A stretch of DNA of 34,432 nt, from the NCBI GenBank assembly GCA_029565415.1, contig JAKQOH010000136.1:1-34432 (forward strand), written 5' to 3'. Shown here one piece after another: positions 24,271 through 33,397 of the stretch (within the stretch, counting starts at the first letter, position 1; every line of letters begins with the position of its first letter). The position numbers were made by a program, and so were the translations under genes. The notes beneath the pieces are model-generated. The model saw only the letters and a list, made by a program, of their open reading frames with translations. It made no database searches and had not been told where the DNA came from. The DNA comes from Candidatus Rifleibacteriota bacterium. Lineage in GTDB: Bacteria; Riflebacteria; Ozemobacteria; Ozemobacterales; Ozemobacteraceae.

Positions 24271-27060
24271 TCATCGCGCCGCTCCCGGGGCGAGCCGCGC
24301 GAGGGTCCAGTCGGAAACCGTCGCGATGCCGCCTGCGGCGGCGTCCGTCTGCCGGATCTTCTTCACCGCCGCCGTCAGATCCGTGAGACCGACGATGCCG
24401 ACGGTATAAATCGCCGCTTCCTTGAGCAGCGGATCGATCGAGACGAGATACTTGCCGATGACGAGGCGCGCGGTGCGGGTTTCGATCCCGAACGCCCGTC
24501 GCCCGTATTCCGAGATCTGTTCGAGCGGCAATCCCTCGAGAACGGGCAGGATATGGTAGATCAGGGTCCGCTCGCCCATCGTCTGGAGGGCTTCGATGGC
24601 GTTGCTCATCATCTCCTGGTTCGGCGAATACAGGCCCCGGAAGACGGTGCGGGCTTCCCGGTTCTGCTCGGGGGCGACGAGGGCGAGAACCAGCCGCAGC
24701 AGCGCCTGGGCCCGCTCACGCAGCGCCATCATGAGATACTCGGCCTCTTCAGCTGCCAGCTCTTTCTTCAGAGACAGCTCGTCGATCTTCAGCTCGTAGA
24801 TGAGCCGGATCTGGGTGAATCCGAAGCGGGAAAGGCGATCCTGGATACTGGGATCCTGCGAGAACGTGAGGAGCCGCACGGCGCTTTCCTGGGCGTGCAG
24901 CGAGGCATGGGGATCGTCGAGAATCATCAGCAGGTCGGGAAGGATATCGGGGCCCCATCCGGATAGGGCCTCGAAGGCCAGCCGGCGGTTCCGGGGGCTC
25001 GCGTCCCCGAGGGCCTCGAGCAACAGATTCGCGCTCTGTCGCGCCTGCACCCGGCCGCAGATCTGGATCGTCAGGGTCCGGATCTCGCGGACGGGATCAT
25101 GGATCAGGGCCTGGAGCATGTCGAGATGCTCATACACTTCGCCTGCCTGGACCATCAGGTTCATCGACCGCATCGCGGCGAGCCGAAGGCGCGGCTCGGG
25201 GCTGGTGAGGAAGGGGCGGAGGTTCACCCAGAACCGTTCGTCCCGCGTCATTCCGAGGGACTGGATGCCGAGGGCGACGTGCTCGGCATCCTTGTCATAC
25301 AGCATGTTCTGCAGGACGAGAAGGGCCTTCATCATCTGGACGAGATCCCCGCCCCGCACGACGCCGGCTGCGGCCGTCGCCCGGTGGCGCGCGTCGGGGT
25401 GTTCGAGGAACCGGCACACGCGGTTGCGGATCTCGTCGTCGTGAGGATAGTTGATCAGGGCTTTCAGAGCCGCGAGACGCACGTCGTCACTGGGATTGTC
25501 GAGCGCCTTGAGCAGGAACAGCCGGGTGTCCGGGCCTGGAAACGCGTTCAGCTTCGTGAGCAGGATGACCTGGAGGGAGGTGCGGGTCGTGGCTGCCTGC
25601 CGGAGCAGGGCGAGCCGGGCCGATGAGCTTCCGTAGCGGATCAGGAGGTCGGCGGCCAGTTCCGCGACCTCGTCATTGTCGTCTTTCAGGGCATCGATCA
25701 CGAGGGTCTGGGTCTGGGCATCGAGGGTGCCGAGATCTTTCTCGTCGCTCGCGAGGCTTTCGATCTGGGAGCGCCGGAGCAGCTCGATCAGGCTCCGGCT
25801 GTACACCTGGCGCTGGCCCCAGGCGAGCATGACCCATATGGCGGCCAGGGCCACGGCGAAGATGACGAACAGCAGCCGGTGTTCCTTCATCAGCATGATG
25901 AGGAGACCGGCGATGATCGTGCCGAGCGGGATCATGATCCCTTCGTTGAAGGCGATCGAACGGGCGCGCCGTTTGGCCGGGATGGCGTTGTAGAAGAGGC
26001 TGATGACAGGCTGGAACACCGCGCGTCGCAGCCCTTCCTGGTTGAACCGCGCGAAGATGCCGGGAATCAGGGAATACGAGGCTGCCGTGCCGAGAAACGC
26101 GAGCAGGGTCGATGCCGGGTAAAACAGGTTCGCATTGCTGACGCCGAGAGACTGGATGAGGCGGCCGGTCACGAGGCCCTGAACGGCGAGGGCCGCGAGA
26201 TTCGAGATGAGGGTGTACACCCCGATGAAGCGCGCCAGAGCGGCTTCCCCGATGAAATGGGCGTTGAAGATGTCGCTGTACTGGTACTCGATGAAGTAGC
26301 GGCAGATCGTCATCATCAGCATCGAGGCGGCAAGCAGCATCAGCAGCGGCGTGGAAAAGACGGCCCGGGTCTCGTAGAACCACCGGTCGAGCCAACTCTC
26401 CCCGGCATATTTGGGGGCTTGTTCCTTTTCTTCACGCTTCCAGAGGGAGGCTTCGAGGCCCCGCCCCGCCGCGACGAACCAGACTTCCCCGATGCCCAGG
26501 AGAAACACCCAGATCCAGAGGAGATTGGCCGTGCCGAACGGCGCCGCGCACAGGCTGACGATGAGGCCGCCCGCCATCGAGCCGGCGACGGCCCCGCCCA
26601 GGATCATCGGGATCAAGCGCTTCGCATCGAGCGTGTTGAACTGGCCCGAAAGAAGGATGGTGAAATGCGCGGCGAGCAGCGTCGCGATGGCGTTCTGCGT
26701 GATATATAGCATGATATATCCGACCTGCATGCCGCCGACCGACCAACCGCTCGCGATCAGCAGGATGGAGCAGAGAACGGCCGAGACGGCCGCGACGGTG
26801 AGGAGAGACGAGAGGCGCCGCCGTTCGATCCGCTGCTGCAACTCCTCATAGAGCAGGCCGATGGGGATGGCGAACAGCGAACACAGGATGAACATGTACG
26901 GCAGGAACTCGACGCCGACCCGCTTGAGGAAAAGCGCCTCGCCGACGGATTCCCCGATCGTGAGGCCGGTCCAGATGAGCATGTTGAGCAGCCCGAAATA
27001 GACCAGATCGCCCCACTCGTCGGGGCGAATGTTCAGGAGCCGCTCGAGGCGTTCGCGCAA
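24271..27060 (-). CDS. Major-facilitator/nucleotide-carrier-like membrane protein fused to HEAT repeats
   Basis: Protein of 929 aa. Residues 1-425 hold about twelve membrane helices and resemble the ATP:ADP-carrier/MFS-type proteins of bacteria (opening LNIRPDEWGDLVYFGLLNML, then ALFLKRVGVEFLPYMFILCSLF). Residues 430-900 are alpha-helical HEAT-type repeats (DLGTLDAQTQTLVIDALKDDNDEVAELAADLLIRYG; RLFLLKALDNPSDDVRLAALKAL). Such fusions, sometimes with a cyclic-nucleotide-binding domain at the end, are known but have no firm function. Here that domain is a separate gene 25 bp downstream. Start is TTG at 27060, with GAGG 10 nt upstream. The substrate is unknown; the repeats could bind a partner or sense the membrane. 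Confidence 0.82.
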   Translation of the reverse strand: MRERLERLLNIRPDEWGDLVYFGLLNMLIWTGLTIGESVGEALFLKRVGVEFLPYMFILCSLFAIPIGLLYEELQQRIERRRLSSLLTVAAVSAVLCSILLIASGWSVGGMQVGYIMLYITQNAIATLLAAHFTILLSGQFNTLDAKRLIPMILGGAVAGSMAGGLIVSLCAAPFGTANLLWIWVFLLGIGEVWFVAAGRGLEASLWKREEKEQAPKYAGESWLDRWFYETRAVFSTPLLMLLAASMLMMTICRYFIEYQYSDIFNAHFIGEAALARFIGVYTLISNLAALAVQGLVTGRLIQSLGVSNANLFYPASTLLAFLGTAASYSLIPGIFARFNQEGLRRAVFQPVISLFYNAIPAKRRARSIAFNEGIMIPLGTIIAGLLIMLMKEHRLLFVIFAVALAAIWVMLAWGQRQVYSRSLIELLRRSQIESLASDEKDLGTLDAQTQTLVIDALKDDNDEVAELAADLLIRYGSSSARLALLRQAATTRTSLQVILLTKLNAFPGPDTRLFLLKALDNPSDDVRLAALKALINYPHDDEIRNRVCRFLEHPDARHRATAAAGVVRGGDLVQMMKALLVLQNMLYDKDAEHVALGIQSLGMTRDERFWVNLRPFLTSPEPRLRLAAMRSMNLMVQAGEVYEHLDMLQALIHDPVREIRTLTIQICGRVQARQSANLLLEALGDASPRNRRLAFEALSGWGPDILPDLLMILDDPHASLHAQESAVRLLTFSQDPSIQDRLSRFGFTQIRLIYELKIDELSLKKELAAEEAEYLMMALRERAQALLRLVLALVAPEQNREARTVFRGLYSPNQEMMSNAIEALQTMGERTLIYHILPVLEGLPLEQISEYGRRAFGIETRTARLVIGKYLVSIDPLLKEAAIYTVGIVGLTDLTAAVKKIRQTDAAAGGIATVSDWTLARLAPGAAR

Positions 27061-27072
27061 GGGTCCGGGGCC

Positions 27073-28023
27073 TCAGTTTCCGAGGGCGGAGAAGATGCCC
27101 TGCCAGTAGCCGATGATCCGGTATCCGACATACACGGCGACAATCAGGAACAAGAGGGCCGGCAATACTTTCATCAGCATCCCGACGCGGTTCGCCGCCT
27201 CCTGTTCGAAGAACGTGGCGGTTTTGTCGAGCATCTCGGGAAGCCGTCCGCTCTGCTCGCCGACGGTGATCATCTCGCGCAGGGTGCCCGGAAGACAGCC
27301 CGCCGTTTCAAGGCCCGAGGCAAGCCCCTTCCCTCCCCCGACATGCCGGGGCAGATGGGCAAGCTGCTTCTCGAGCCAGGGATTGCCGCACACCTCGATC
27401 GAGGTTTCCAGCGCCTGCACCAGCGGCACGCCGGCGGCGAGTCCGACCGAGAGGGTCCGGGTGAACCGGGCCAGGCCCGTCTGTTTCATCACGCCGCCGA
27501 TGAACGGCAGATGGACGAGAACCGCGTCGACCGAGCCGGCGAGCGACGTGTTCCAGGCGGCGATGCCGGCGATGATCACACCGGCATACCCTCCGATATA
27601 CAACAAGGCGGCAGGCACTCCCTCGCTCCAGGGCCGGCCGGCCTGGATGGCATTGATGATGGGGATCATGAACAACGCGACGCCGAGGACGAAGCCGGGA
27701 TACAGCATCGCATTCACGATCTCCTGCTGGACGGACTGCTCGCGCTCCGCGTGGCGGGCCAGGGCACCGCATACCTTGTCGAGACAGCCGGCTTCTTCCC
27801 CGAAGCGGATGAAGCTGACGTGCATCTTCGTGAACGGCGCGCCCACCGAGGCCATCGCGCCCGACAAGGTCGAGCCGCGATCGACGCTTTTCGCGATCTG
27901 GTCCACCTTGCCGCGCAGCCGCCAGGGGATGTTCTCGGCTATCAACTGAAGCGCCCGCACGATCGAGACCCCCGAACCGAGCGTCGTTTCGAGCTGCAGG
28001 AACAGATTCCTCAGGTCACTCAT
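27073..28023 (-). CDS. GspF/PilC-type inner-membrane platform protein
   Basis: Protein of 316 aa with two T2SSF domains (about residues 5-125 and 190-305). The recognisable parts are LETTLGSGVSIVRALQLIAEN, SFIRFGEEAGCLDKVCGALARH, TRTLSVGLAAGVPLVQALETS and MITVGEQSGRLPEMLDKTATFFE. Three membrane segments lie at about 110-135, 150-175 and 285-310. It lacks the N-terminal extension of full GspF (about 400 aa). This is the platform on which pseudopilins are assembled in type II secretion and type IV pilus systems. No GspE-type ATPase is next to it. The gene starts 15 bp after the TamB-like gene, with GGGGGAG 5 nt before the ATG. It could serve the pseudopilin operon at 1.3-7.8 kb, but they are 20 kb apart. 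Confidence 0.9.
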   Translation of the reverse strand: MSDLRNLFLQLETTLGSGVSIVRALQLIAENIPWRLRGKVDQIAKSVDRGSTLSGAMASVGAPFTKMHVSFIRFGEEAGCLDKVCGALARHAEREQSVQQEIVNAMLYPGFVLGVALFMIPIINAIQAGRPWSEGVPAALLYIGGYAGVIIAGIAAWNTSLAGSVDAVLVHLPFIGGVMKQTGLARFTRTLSVGLAAGVPLVQALETSIEVCGNPWLEKQLAHLPRHVGGGKGLASGLETAGCLPGTLREMITVGEQSGRLPEMLDKTATFFEQEAANRVGMLMKVLPALLFLIVAVYVGYRIIGYWQGIFSALGN

Positions 28024-28038
28024 GGCGGCTCCCCCTCA

Positions 28039-31000
28039 TCAGAATTTCCAGTCGTATTTGACGCCGAAGCGCGTGCGGTTGCGGGGCTTCTCGACTTCGA
28101 TGTTGATGAAGAAGCCCCTCGGAAGTCGGTACTCGAAAATATACGTTTTTTCGCCCTCGTTTGAAAGCGTTCCCTCGTAGGCAAGAAATATATTGCGTCC
28201 GATGTATTTCCCTACCCGCAGGAACGAACGGGTGATCCCCGTCGTGCGGTCGAACAGAGAACCGAAAAACACCTCGTCGAGGTTCAGCGCCGTCGAGATC
28301 GTCGAGCCGATCAGGCCGGAGAGATAGGTGTTCTTGAGGCCTTCGAGGACTTCTTTCTCGAACAGATCCTTCGCATCCGTCTGGCGGGCCTGCTCCATGC
28401 TGCGGCCGAGGGTGAGCAGAGCGATCAGATCGCTTTCGGCCAGCGGCGGCGACGAGTGCAGGCGCGGGGAGAACGAGGAGACCGTGCCGTCGAGGGTCAG
28501 ATAGATCTGGGTGTTCTGCACGTTCGTGACGGATTTGATGTACAGATGCGGGTTGATCACCTCGTCCTCGCCGCCGAACCGAATCTCCCCCGTCTCGAGC
28601 AGGAACTTGCGCCGTTGGAAGAACAGCCACCCCTGCACGCTCTGGATCGAACCGGCAAGCCGGAACCGGTCGAGCGTCCCGAACGCGCTGAAGTCGCCGC
28701 GCATTTCGGCGTTCATGAACGAGTTCTTCACCCAGAAGTTGCGCGGAATCTCGATATCGAACCGGTAGTCCAGCTCCTCGAGCGGCAGCGGGAGCTTCGT
28801 CGTCGAGATCGCCTTCATGTCGCCGATCAGGGCGCGCCCCTTTGGGATCCTCACCCGACCGCGTACGACAGGCCGGTACAGCGAGCCGCCCAGATCAATC
28901 GACGCGCTCGCTCCCGACACTTCGACGGCATTCCAGTTCAAGTCGAGTTTCTGTCCGGAAAGATGGGCGTTGACCGCGCCGTTCCCGTCCTGGAAATCGA
29001 CCAGCCCGGTCCCTTCGAGCACGCCGCGCCCCATCGTCGCGCGAAGCGGCTCGAGGCGAACGACCCCGTCCTTCGTCGTCAACCCGATCTGAACGTGTTT
29101 CAACGGCACCTTCATCCCACGCAAGCCGAGAACGTCGGCGGCGAGGTTCAACTCCCCGGAAACGGCGGGGGCACGGGGTCTGCCGAACAGGCGGAGGGAC
29201 GCATGCATCGTTCCGCTCGCCTCGGCAAACGCTTCGGGGAGGAGAAGCGGAAGATCCTCGATCGGCCCGGAGGCGATCTCGATGGCGACATCGATGGGTT
29301 CGGAACCGGTTCCGCCGGGAATGGGCACGCGGCCGGTGATGCCGATTCCCGTGTGACGCAGGTTGATGTCGACATCCTCGAGCATGAGCATGCCGGGAGT
29401 CACTTCGATCCTCCCCGTGATCTCGGGAATCTTGCGGTTGCGGAATGCGAGATCTTTGACGTCGATGTCGGCATCCAGACGGAGACCAGGGAAGGAGCCG
29501 ACGATACCGCCGTCGAACGAGAGGCTGCCGTCGGCCGTCCAGTCGGGAATCTCGAGCAGATTGCCGAGGGCCCTCAGCGAAAAATCCCTTCCGGTGAGGG
29601 TGAGCGCCGTCATTCCCGCGGGATCCCAGGTTCCCTCGGCACCGAACACGCCCTGGCGGTATTTCAGCTCGAACGAGCGCAGCTCGACGATCCCATGCTG
29701 GTAGAGCACCTTCATCGGACGGTTCGCGACGATGAGATCTGCTCCGCGACGGATCTCCATGGAATGTATATCAGAATCTATTCTATCAGGCGCGCCGGAG
29801 ACCGCCCGGCCTTCGATGCGACAGTTGCCGGTCACCAGCAGATCGTTCCTCTGGAAGCTTCGGAAGCCGAACGCCGCTGGGAACGCGGATAGATCCGTCC
29901 GGTTCATCTGCACCTTGCAGGTATACGAATGTGCCCGGTCCAGGAGCATCCTGCCGGAGAGCTGGATGCCCATCCGATCGAACGAGACGCGGTTCATCGT
30001 CATGCCGCTCGGGTCGATGACGAGTTCGCCGCCGCCATTTCCCAGGATTCGGTCGCCGATGGCCAGGTCACGGGCAAGCAGGGTCAGCCTCCCGGTCGGC
30101 ATGATCTCGTTCCAGACGAGCGTCCCGTCAGCCGTAAGCGATCCCCGAATCGGGGAATCGAGGCGCAGGAGGGTGCCGATGACGGCCATGTCGATGTCGC
30201 GGATCGAAACATCCCCGGCATACCAGGCATCCGACATCTGGTGCCCGTGCAGCGTGATCGTCCCATTCCCCGTTCCGGCGCTGACGGCGAGCTTCTGGAG
30301 CTGGTGATTCGACCAGACCCCTTCGATCGTCAGGCCGTGGAATGGCGCCGAAGCGACCAGAAGCCGGGGAGCGATCAACGAAAATCGCCAGCCATCCTCG
30401 CGCGGCTGATCGAGCCGCTCGAATGACGCATGGAACGTGCCGGAAGGAACGAGATCGGGTCTTGTGACGGGCAGCAGGTCCGCGAACATCGTCACATCCG
30501 CGTTCGCCACGTCGAACCGGGTCGCAACGAATCTTTTCGCGGGAATGTCGAAGCCGAGGGAACCGCGAATCTCGCCGCCGCCGGCGATCTCCGCCCCGAG
30601 ATGTTCGAGGGTGAGAAATCGCTTCGATCCGGTGATTTTCGCCCGAAGAAGACGAACGGCGCGGCTCCAGAGGTGAATGCCTTCCGCCCACAGCTCCCCG
30701 GTGAAACGGGGGTCCGCGATAGAGCCGGAAAGATCGACGCGAAACTGACAACTTCCCGTAATCTCCTTCGGATCGAACCCGAGAAAACGAGCTGGAACGT
30801 GTGTTCCGCAAAGTTCCCCCGTCAGGGCTGCCGGCGAAAGCGATCCATCGAGTCGGATCGCGCTCTCCGAAGCGATGATGATTTCGGGCTTTTCGACGCA
30901 CCAGTCGGTGCCGAAGACCGAAATCATCGCTGAAGCCCGTTCGGCATGGCGATTGCCGAACATGGGACGATCGATCGAGAATGCCCCGTCAAAGCTTGTG

Positions 31001-32406
31001 CTGGCCGGATGTTCGAGCGGAACGACAAGATGCCCTTCCCCCGAAATCCATCCCGTGACATGCGCTCCGAGCTCGGGAAGGATCGTCGAAGAAAGATGCT
31101 TCAGGCGGATATCCGATTCGACAAGATGGCCGGCAGGGGTCCATACGCCATCAGCCGCCACATGCCCGCCCCGGGAGAACGCATCTGCGGTGAACCTGAC
31201 CCTCGCCCCTTCCGTTGTTGCGACGAGTCTGGCGGTATCGACGGGGATCCGGTCTATCATCCATCGCGAAATCTCCGTTTCGACGCTTCCCTGCCAGTTC
31301 TTCCCCGGGTGACGGTGAACGAGGAACGTCGCCGTCGCCGTTCCAGATATTATATTATCAGGTATATCGTGCAGGTCCTTCAACAGCTCGCGGGCACCGG
31401 AACCGAGGGATACCGTGCCGCTCGCGCCGATGCCCCACCCTGCTTCCGCCCGGTCGAACGCGAAGTTCGCGGCAAGCCGGGAAGCATCGATGTTCGTCGC
31501 GACAGACACATCCCATGCGGCGTCCCGGTTCTTCTTCGACTCGGCTCGTGCGTCGACCAGGGCGATATGATCCTTCCAGCGGATACCGAGTCCTGAAACA
31601 TCGATCAGGCCCGTCATCTCGCGAGAAAAGAGATCGTCGAGACGCCCGTCGAGCGATTCCAGCCGGTTCCGGAGATGTCCGCTCCAGCGAAGGGCGATCG
31701 TGGCGGATCCCGTATCGATGCCGACGCCCCAGAGCCAGGCGAGAGGGTACAACGCTGCCGCCCGGGGAATGTCCACGGCACCCCATGCGATCGAGATCGT
31801 GCTGGTGCCGAGATCGAAGGGAATCGAGAACGTCACCGAAGCCCCTCCGCCGAACGGGGTCTCTTTGATCCGGACCGAGCCGGACATATCCCCGTGCACA
31901 CGGCGCAGATCGATCTTTGCGGCGTCGACGACGAACGTACCGACCTGCGTGATGACGTTCATGCCCGTGACGTCGAGATGTCTGACGGGGATTGCCGCCG
32001 CATGGGCTTCGGACGCCTGTTGCGTGGGGAAAGGCAACCGTCTCAGGTCGACGGACACGCCGTCGAGGGAGAGGACATCGAACGCCGCATCCCCCGTCAG
32101 GATGTCGAGAAGGCCCGTTCCCGATGCAAGCTGCGCATTCGCGGTCTCGATGGTCGCAAACGTCGTGTCTGATGCCGTCTTGAGGACGGCCCCCCGGAGT
32201 TCGCCCGTACCGGCCACCCCGGAAATTTTCAGGGTTTCGTAGGAAATCTCCGCTCCGGTTTCTTCGGCAATGCGCTGTTTCAGGAGCTCCGCTGCGGGAG
32301 TGGGCAGCTCGATCGTCCGGTTCCAGGCGTGATGAAAGAGGCCGGCGACGGAGAATACCGCGACGGTAAGCAGAACGAGCGCGAGAATCAGCCGTCGGCG
32401 ACTCAT
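28039..32406 (-). CDS. tamB: TamB/DUF490-type translocation and assembly module protein
   Basis: Very long protein of 1455 aa, anchored in the inner membrane by a helix at about residues 5-25 (RRLILALVLLTVAVFSVAGLF) and expected to span the periplasm as a beta-rich groove. TamB-like proteins move phospholipids, and with TamA proteins, to the outer membrane. The C-terminal DUF490 hallmark is clear: YRFDIEIPRNFWVKNSFMNAEMRG, then an RLAGSIQSVQGWLFFQRRKFLLETGEIRF-type stretch and SSPPLAESDLIALLTLG. AsmA-like repeats fill the middle. Start at ATG 32406 has GGAAGG about 7 nt upstream; the longer frame opens with TTG 32421. No TamA/Omp85 partner is visible. It is the first gene of a run with gspF-like, transporter-HEAT and cNMP genes. 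Confidence 0.85.
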   Translation of the reverse strand: MSRRRLILALVLLTVAVFSVAGLFHHAWNRTIELPTPAAELLKQRIAEETGAEISYETLKISGVAGTGELRGAVLKTASDTTFATIETANAQLASGTGLLDILTGDAAFDVLSLDGVSVDLRRLPFPTQQASEAHAAAIPVRHLDVTGMNVITQVGTFVVDAAKIDLRRVHGDMSGSVRIKETPFGGGASVTFSIPFDLGTSTISIAWGAVDIPRAAALYPLAWLWGVGIDTGSATIALRWSGHLRNRLESLDGRLDDLFSREMTGLIDVSGLGIRWKDHIALVDARAESKKNRDAAWDVSVATNIDASRLAANFAFDRAEAGWGIGASGTVSLGSGARELLKDLHDIPDNIISGTATATFLVHRHPGKNWQGSVETEISRWMIDRIPVDTARLVATTEGARVRFTADAFSRGGHVAADGVWTPAGHLVESDIRLKHLSSTILPELGAHVTGWISGEGHLVVPLEHPASTSFDGAFSIDRPMFGNRHAERASAMISVFGTDWCVEKPEIIIASESAIRLDGSLSPAALTGELCGTHVPARFLGFDPKEITGSCQFRVDLSGSIADPRFTGELWAEGIHLWSRAVRLLRAKITGSKRFLTLEHLGAEIAGGGEIRGSLGFDIPAKRFVATRFDVANADVTMFADLLPVTRPDLVPSGTFHASFERLDQPREDGWRFSLIAPRLLVASAPFHGLTIEGVWSNHQLQKLAVSAGTGNGTITLHGHQMSDAWYAGDVSIRDIDMAVIGTLLRLDSPIRGSLTADGTLVWNEIMPTGRLTLLARDLAIGDRILGNGGGELVIDPSGMTMNRVSFDRMGIQLSGRMLLDRAHSYTCKVQMNRTDLSAFPAAFGFRSFQRNDLLVTGNCRIEGRAVSGAPDRIDSDIHSMEIRRGADLIVANRPMKVLYQHGIVELRSFELKYRQGVFGAEGTWDPAGMTALTLTGRDFSLRALGNLLEIPDWTADGSLSFDGGIVGSFPGLRLDADIDVKDLAFRNRKIPEITGRIEVTPGMLMLEDVDINLRHTGIGITGRVPIPGGTGSEPIDVAIEIASGPIEDLPLLLPEAFAEASGTMHASLRLFGRPRAPAVSGELNLAADVLGLRGMKVPLKHVQIGLTTKDGVVRLEPLRATMGRGVLEGTGLVDFQDGNGAVNAHLSGQKLDLNWNAVEVSGASASIDLGGSLYRPVVRGRVRIPKGRALIGDMKAISTTKLPLPLEELDYRFDIEIPRNFWVKNSFMNAEMRGDFSAFGTLDRFRLAGSIQSVQGWLFFQRRKFLLETGEIRFGGEDEVINPHLYIKSVTNVQNTQIYLTLDGTVSSFSPRLHSSPPLAESDLIALLTLGRSMEQARQTDAKDLFEKEVLEGLKNTYLSGLIGSTISTALNLDEVFFGSLFDRTTGITRSFLRVGKYIGRNIFLAYEGTLSNEGEKTYIFEYRLPRGFFINIEVEKPRNRTRFGVKYDWKF

Positions 32407-32430
32407 CGCTTTACCTTCCAATCATGATTG

Positions 32431-32453
32431 CCGGGAAATCGAAGAGTTCCCGG
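32431..32453 (-). other. Hairpin in the tamB leader
   Basis: CCGGGAA-N9-TTCCCGG, a perfect 7-bp stem about 25 bp ahead of the tamB start. It could affect message stability or translation. It is not a terminator because no U-run follows. The rest of the 32407-32544 gap shows only a weak TTGTCC-N16-TTAGAT promoter-like pair around 32536-32509. Confidence 0.35.
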
Positions 32454-32544
32454 AGGGTTCGTCGGGTTCATGACGTCTCTGACTTCTGAGAAAGAATCGG
32501 GGTGAGAAGATCTAACATATCCCAGAAGATGGGACAAGGGCAGA

Positions 32545-32576
32545 AAAAAACCGGTCAGTTTCCTGACCGGTTTTTT
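32545..32576 (-). terminator. Rho-independent terminator of the HU gene (bidirectional in form)
   Basis: CCGGTCAG-TTTC-CTGACCGG with A-runs and T-runs of six on each side gives a 14-bp stem in total. It lies 22 bp after the HU stop, and the U-run in the minus-strand transcript makes it a strong terminator. By symmetry it would also stop transcription coming from the other side. Confidence 0.95.
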
Positions 32577-32598
32577 GAGGACCTGTTCAAGGGGTGGA

Positions 32599-32880
32599 TT
32601 ACTTCCCCTTGGAGACCATTTCCTTCAGCTCCTTGCCGGGCTTGAACTTGACAACCTTCTTGGCCTGGATGTTGATGGGCTTCTTGGTCTGGGGATTGAC
32701 ACCCTTGCGGGCAGCGCGCTTGGAGACTTCGAAGGAGCCGAAGCCGATGAGCTGAATCTTGTTGCCCTTCTTCAGGGTGTCCTTGAAGGTGTCGAGCATG
32801 GTCTCAAGGGCCTTCTGAGCGGCAGCCTGGTTCAGCTTGGCCTTCTGGGCAATGGTCTTCACGAGATCAGCTTTGTTCAT
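32599..32880 (-). CDS. hup: HU-family nucleoid DNA-binding protein
   Basis: Protein of 93 aa that bends and compacts DNA. It begins MNKADLVKTIAQKAKLNQAAAQKAL and contains GFGSFEVSKRAARKGVNPQT, the turn and start of the DNA-binding arm with the conserved Asn-Pro-Gln pattern, then IQAKKVVKFKPGKELKEMV. The length and motifs are those of HU rather than the longer IHF subunits. The ATG at 32880 fits the family; the longer frame from 32943 starts upstream of the -10 and is rejected. GGGAG lies 11 nt upstream. It forms a single-gene unit with a near-consensus promoter and a strong terminator, as expected for an abundant protein. Confidence 0.97.
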   Translation of the reverse strand: MNKADLVKTIAQKAKLNQAAAQKALETMLDTFKDTLKKGNKIQLIGFGSFEVSKRAARKGVNPQTKKPINIQAKKVVKFKPGKELKEMVSKGK

Positions 32881-32926
32881 CCTGGTTGAATCTCCCTTCA
32901 AATTTGTGTTTGAGGACTCTGACAGG

Positions 32927-32956
32927 ATTATATGAAGCATCATTTCATGATGTCAA
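32927..32956 (-). promoter_or_regulatory. Near-consensus promoter of the HU gene with an upstream A-tract
   Basis: Perfect -35 TTGACA (32956-32951) and perfect -10 TATAAT (32932-32927) with an 18-bp spacer. In the minus orientation a run of eight A (32978-32971) lies about 15-22 bp upstream of the -35, in the place of an UP element. Transcription would begin near 32920, giving a 40-nt leader. Confidence 0.9.
32938..32952. promoter_or_regulatory. Operator-like inverted repeat in the HU promoter spacer
   Basis: CATCAT-TTC-ATGATG is a perfect inverted repeat with 6-bp arms. It fills most of the spacer between -10 and -35 and overlaps the -35 by 2 bp. A regulator or HU itself could act here; only position supports this. 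Confidence 0.4.
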
Positions 32957-32992
32957 GGGGGGGAGGAAGATTTTTTTTGCCCCCCATCGCAT

Positions 32993-33016
32993 TCTCCCGA
33001 TGCACGCATCGGGAGA
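32993..33016. repeat. Perfect 24-bp hairpin upstream of the HU promoter
   Basis: Arms of 11 bp (TCTCCCGATGC and its complement) around a 2-nt centre. It lies in a gene-free stretch, 32944-33397, which otherwise holds a G7/T8/C6 homopolymer cluster (32957-32985), a half-copy of the GCGCCCCTAC repeat end near 33210, and weak promoter-like AT-rich sequence near 33285-33295. No RNA gene or further ORF is supported there. Confidence 0.6.
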
Positions 33017-33397
33017 CCATCGGACCAGGCTCTGGAACGCCGTATAGAGGCGCCTTCAAAGCCATCCACGGCTCATTATCGGGAGTGCTTTTCCGGAAAC
33101 CCTCATGTACTGACGAGCTTGACTCCCCACCCCTTCATACCCCTGCAGGCCGACCGTGTGTATGGAGAGTATTGTCCGGAAATGGGCAGATGATCATTTT
33201 CTTGATGGTCATCGCGCCCCTACCCTTCGCCTATCCGGGCGGAGTACGCACCGATGTCATGGGAAATGGCTTCAGAACCATTATTATAGTATTATCTACA
33301 CCATCTCGTGAAACGGCACGGTGTTCATCGTTGTCGGGAACATGATACCGTAGGGGTACACGAGTGCACGATCAAACGAATAAGGAGAAAACCCTGC

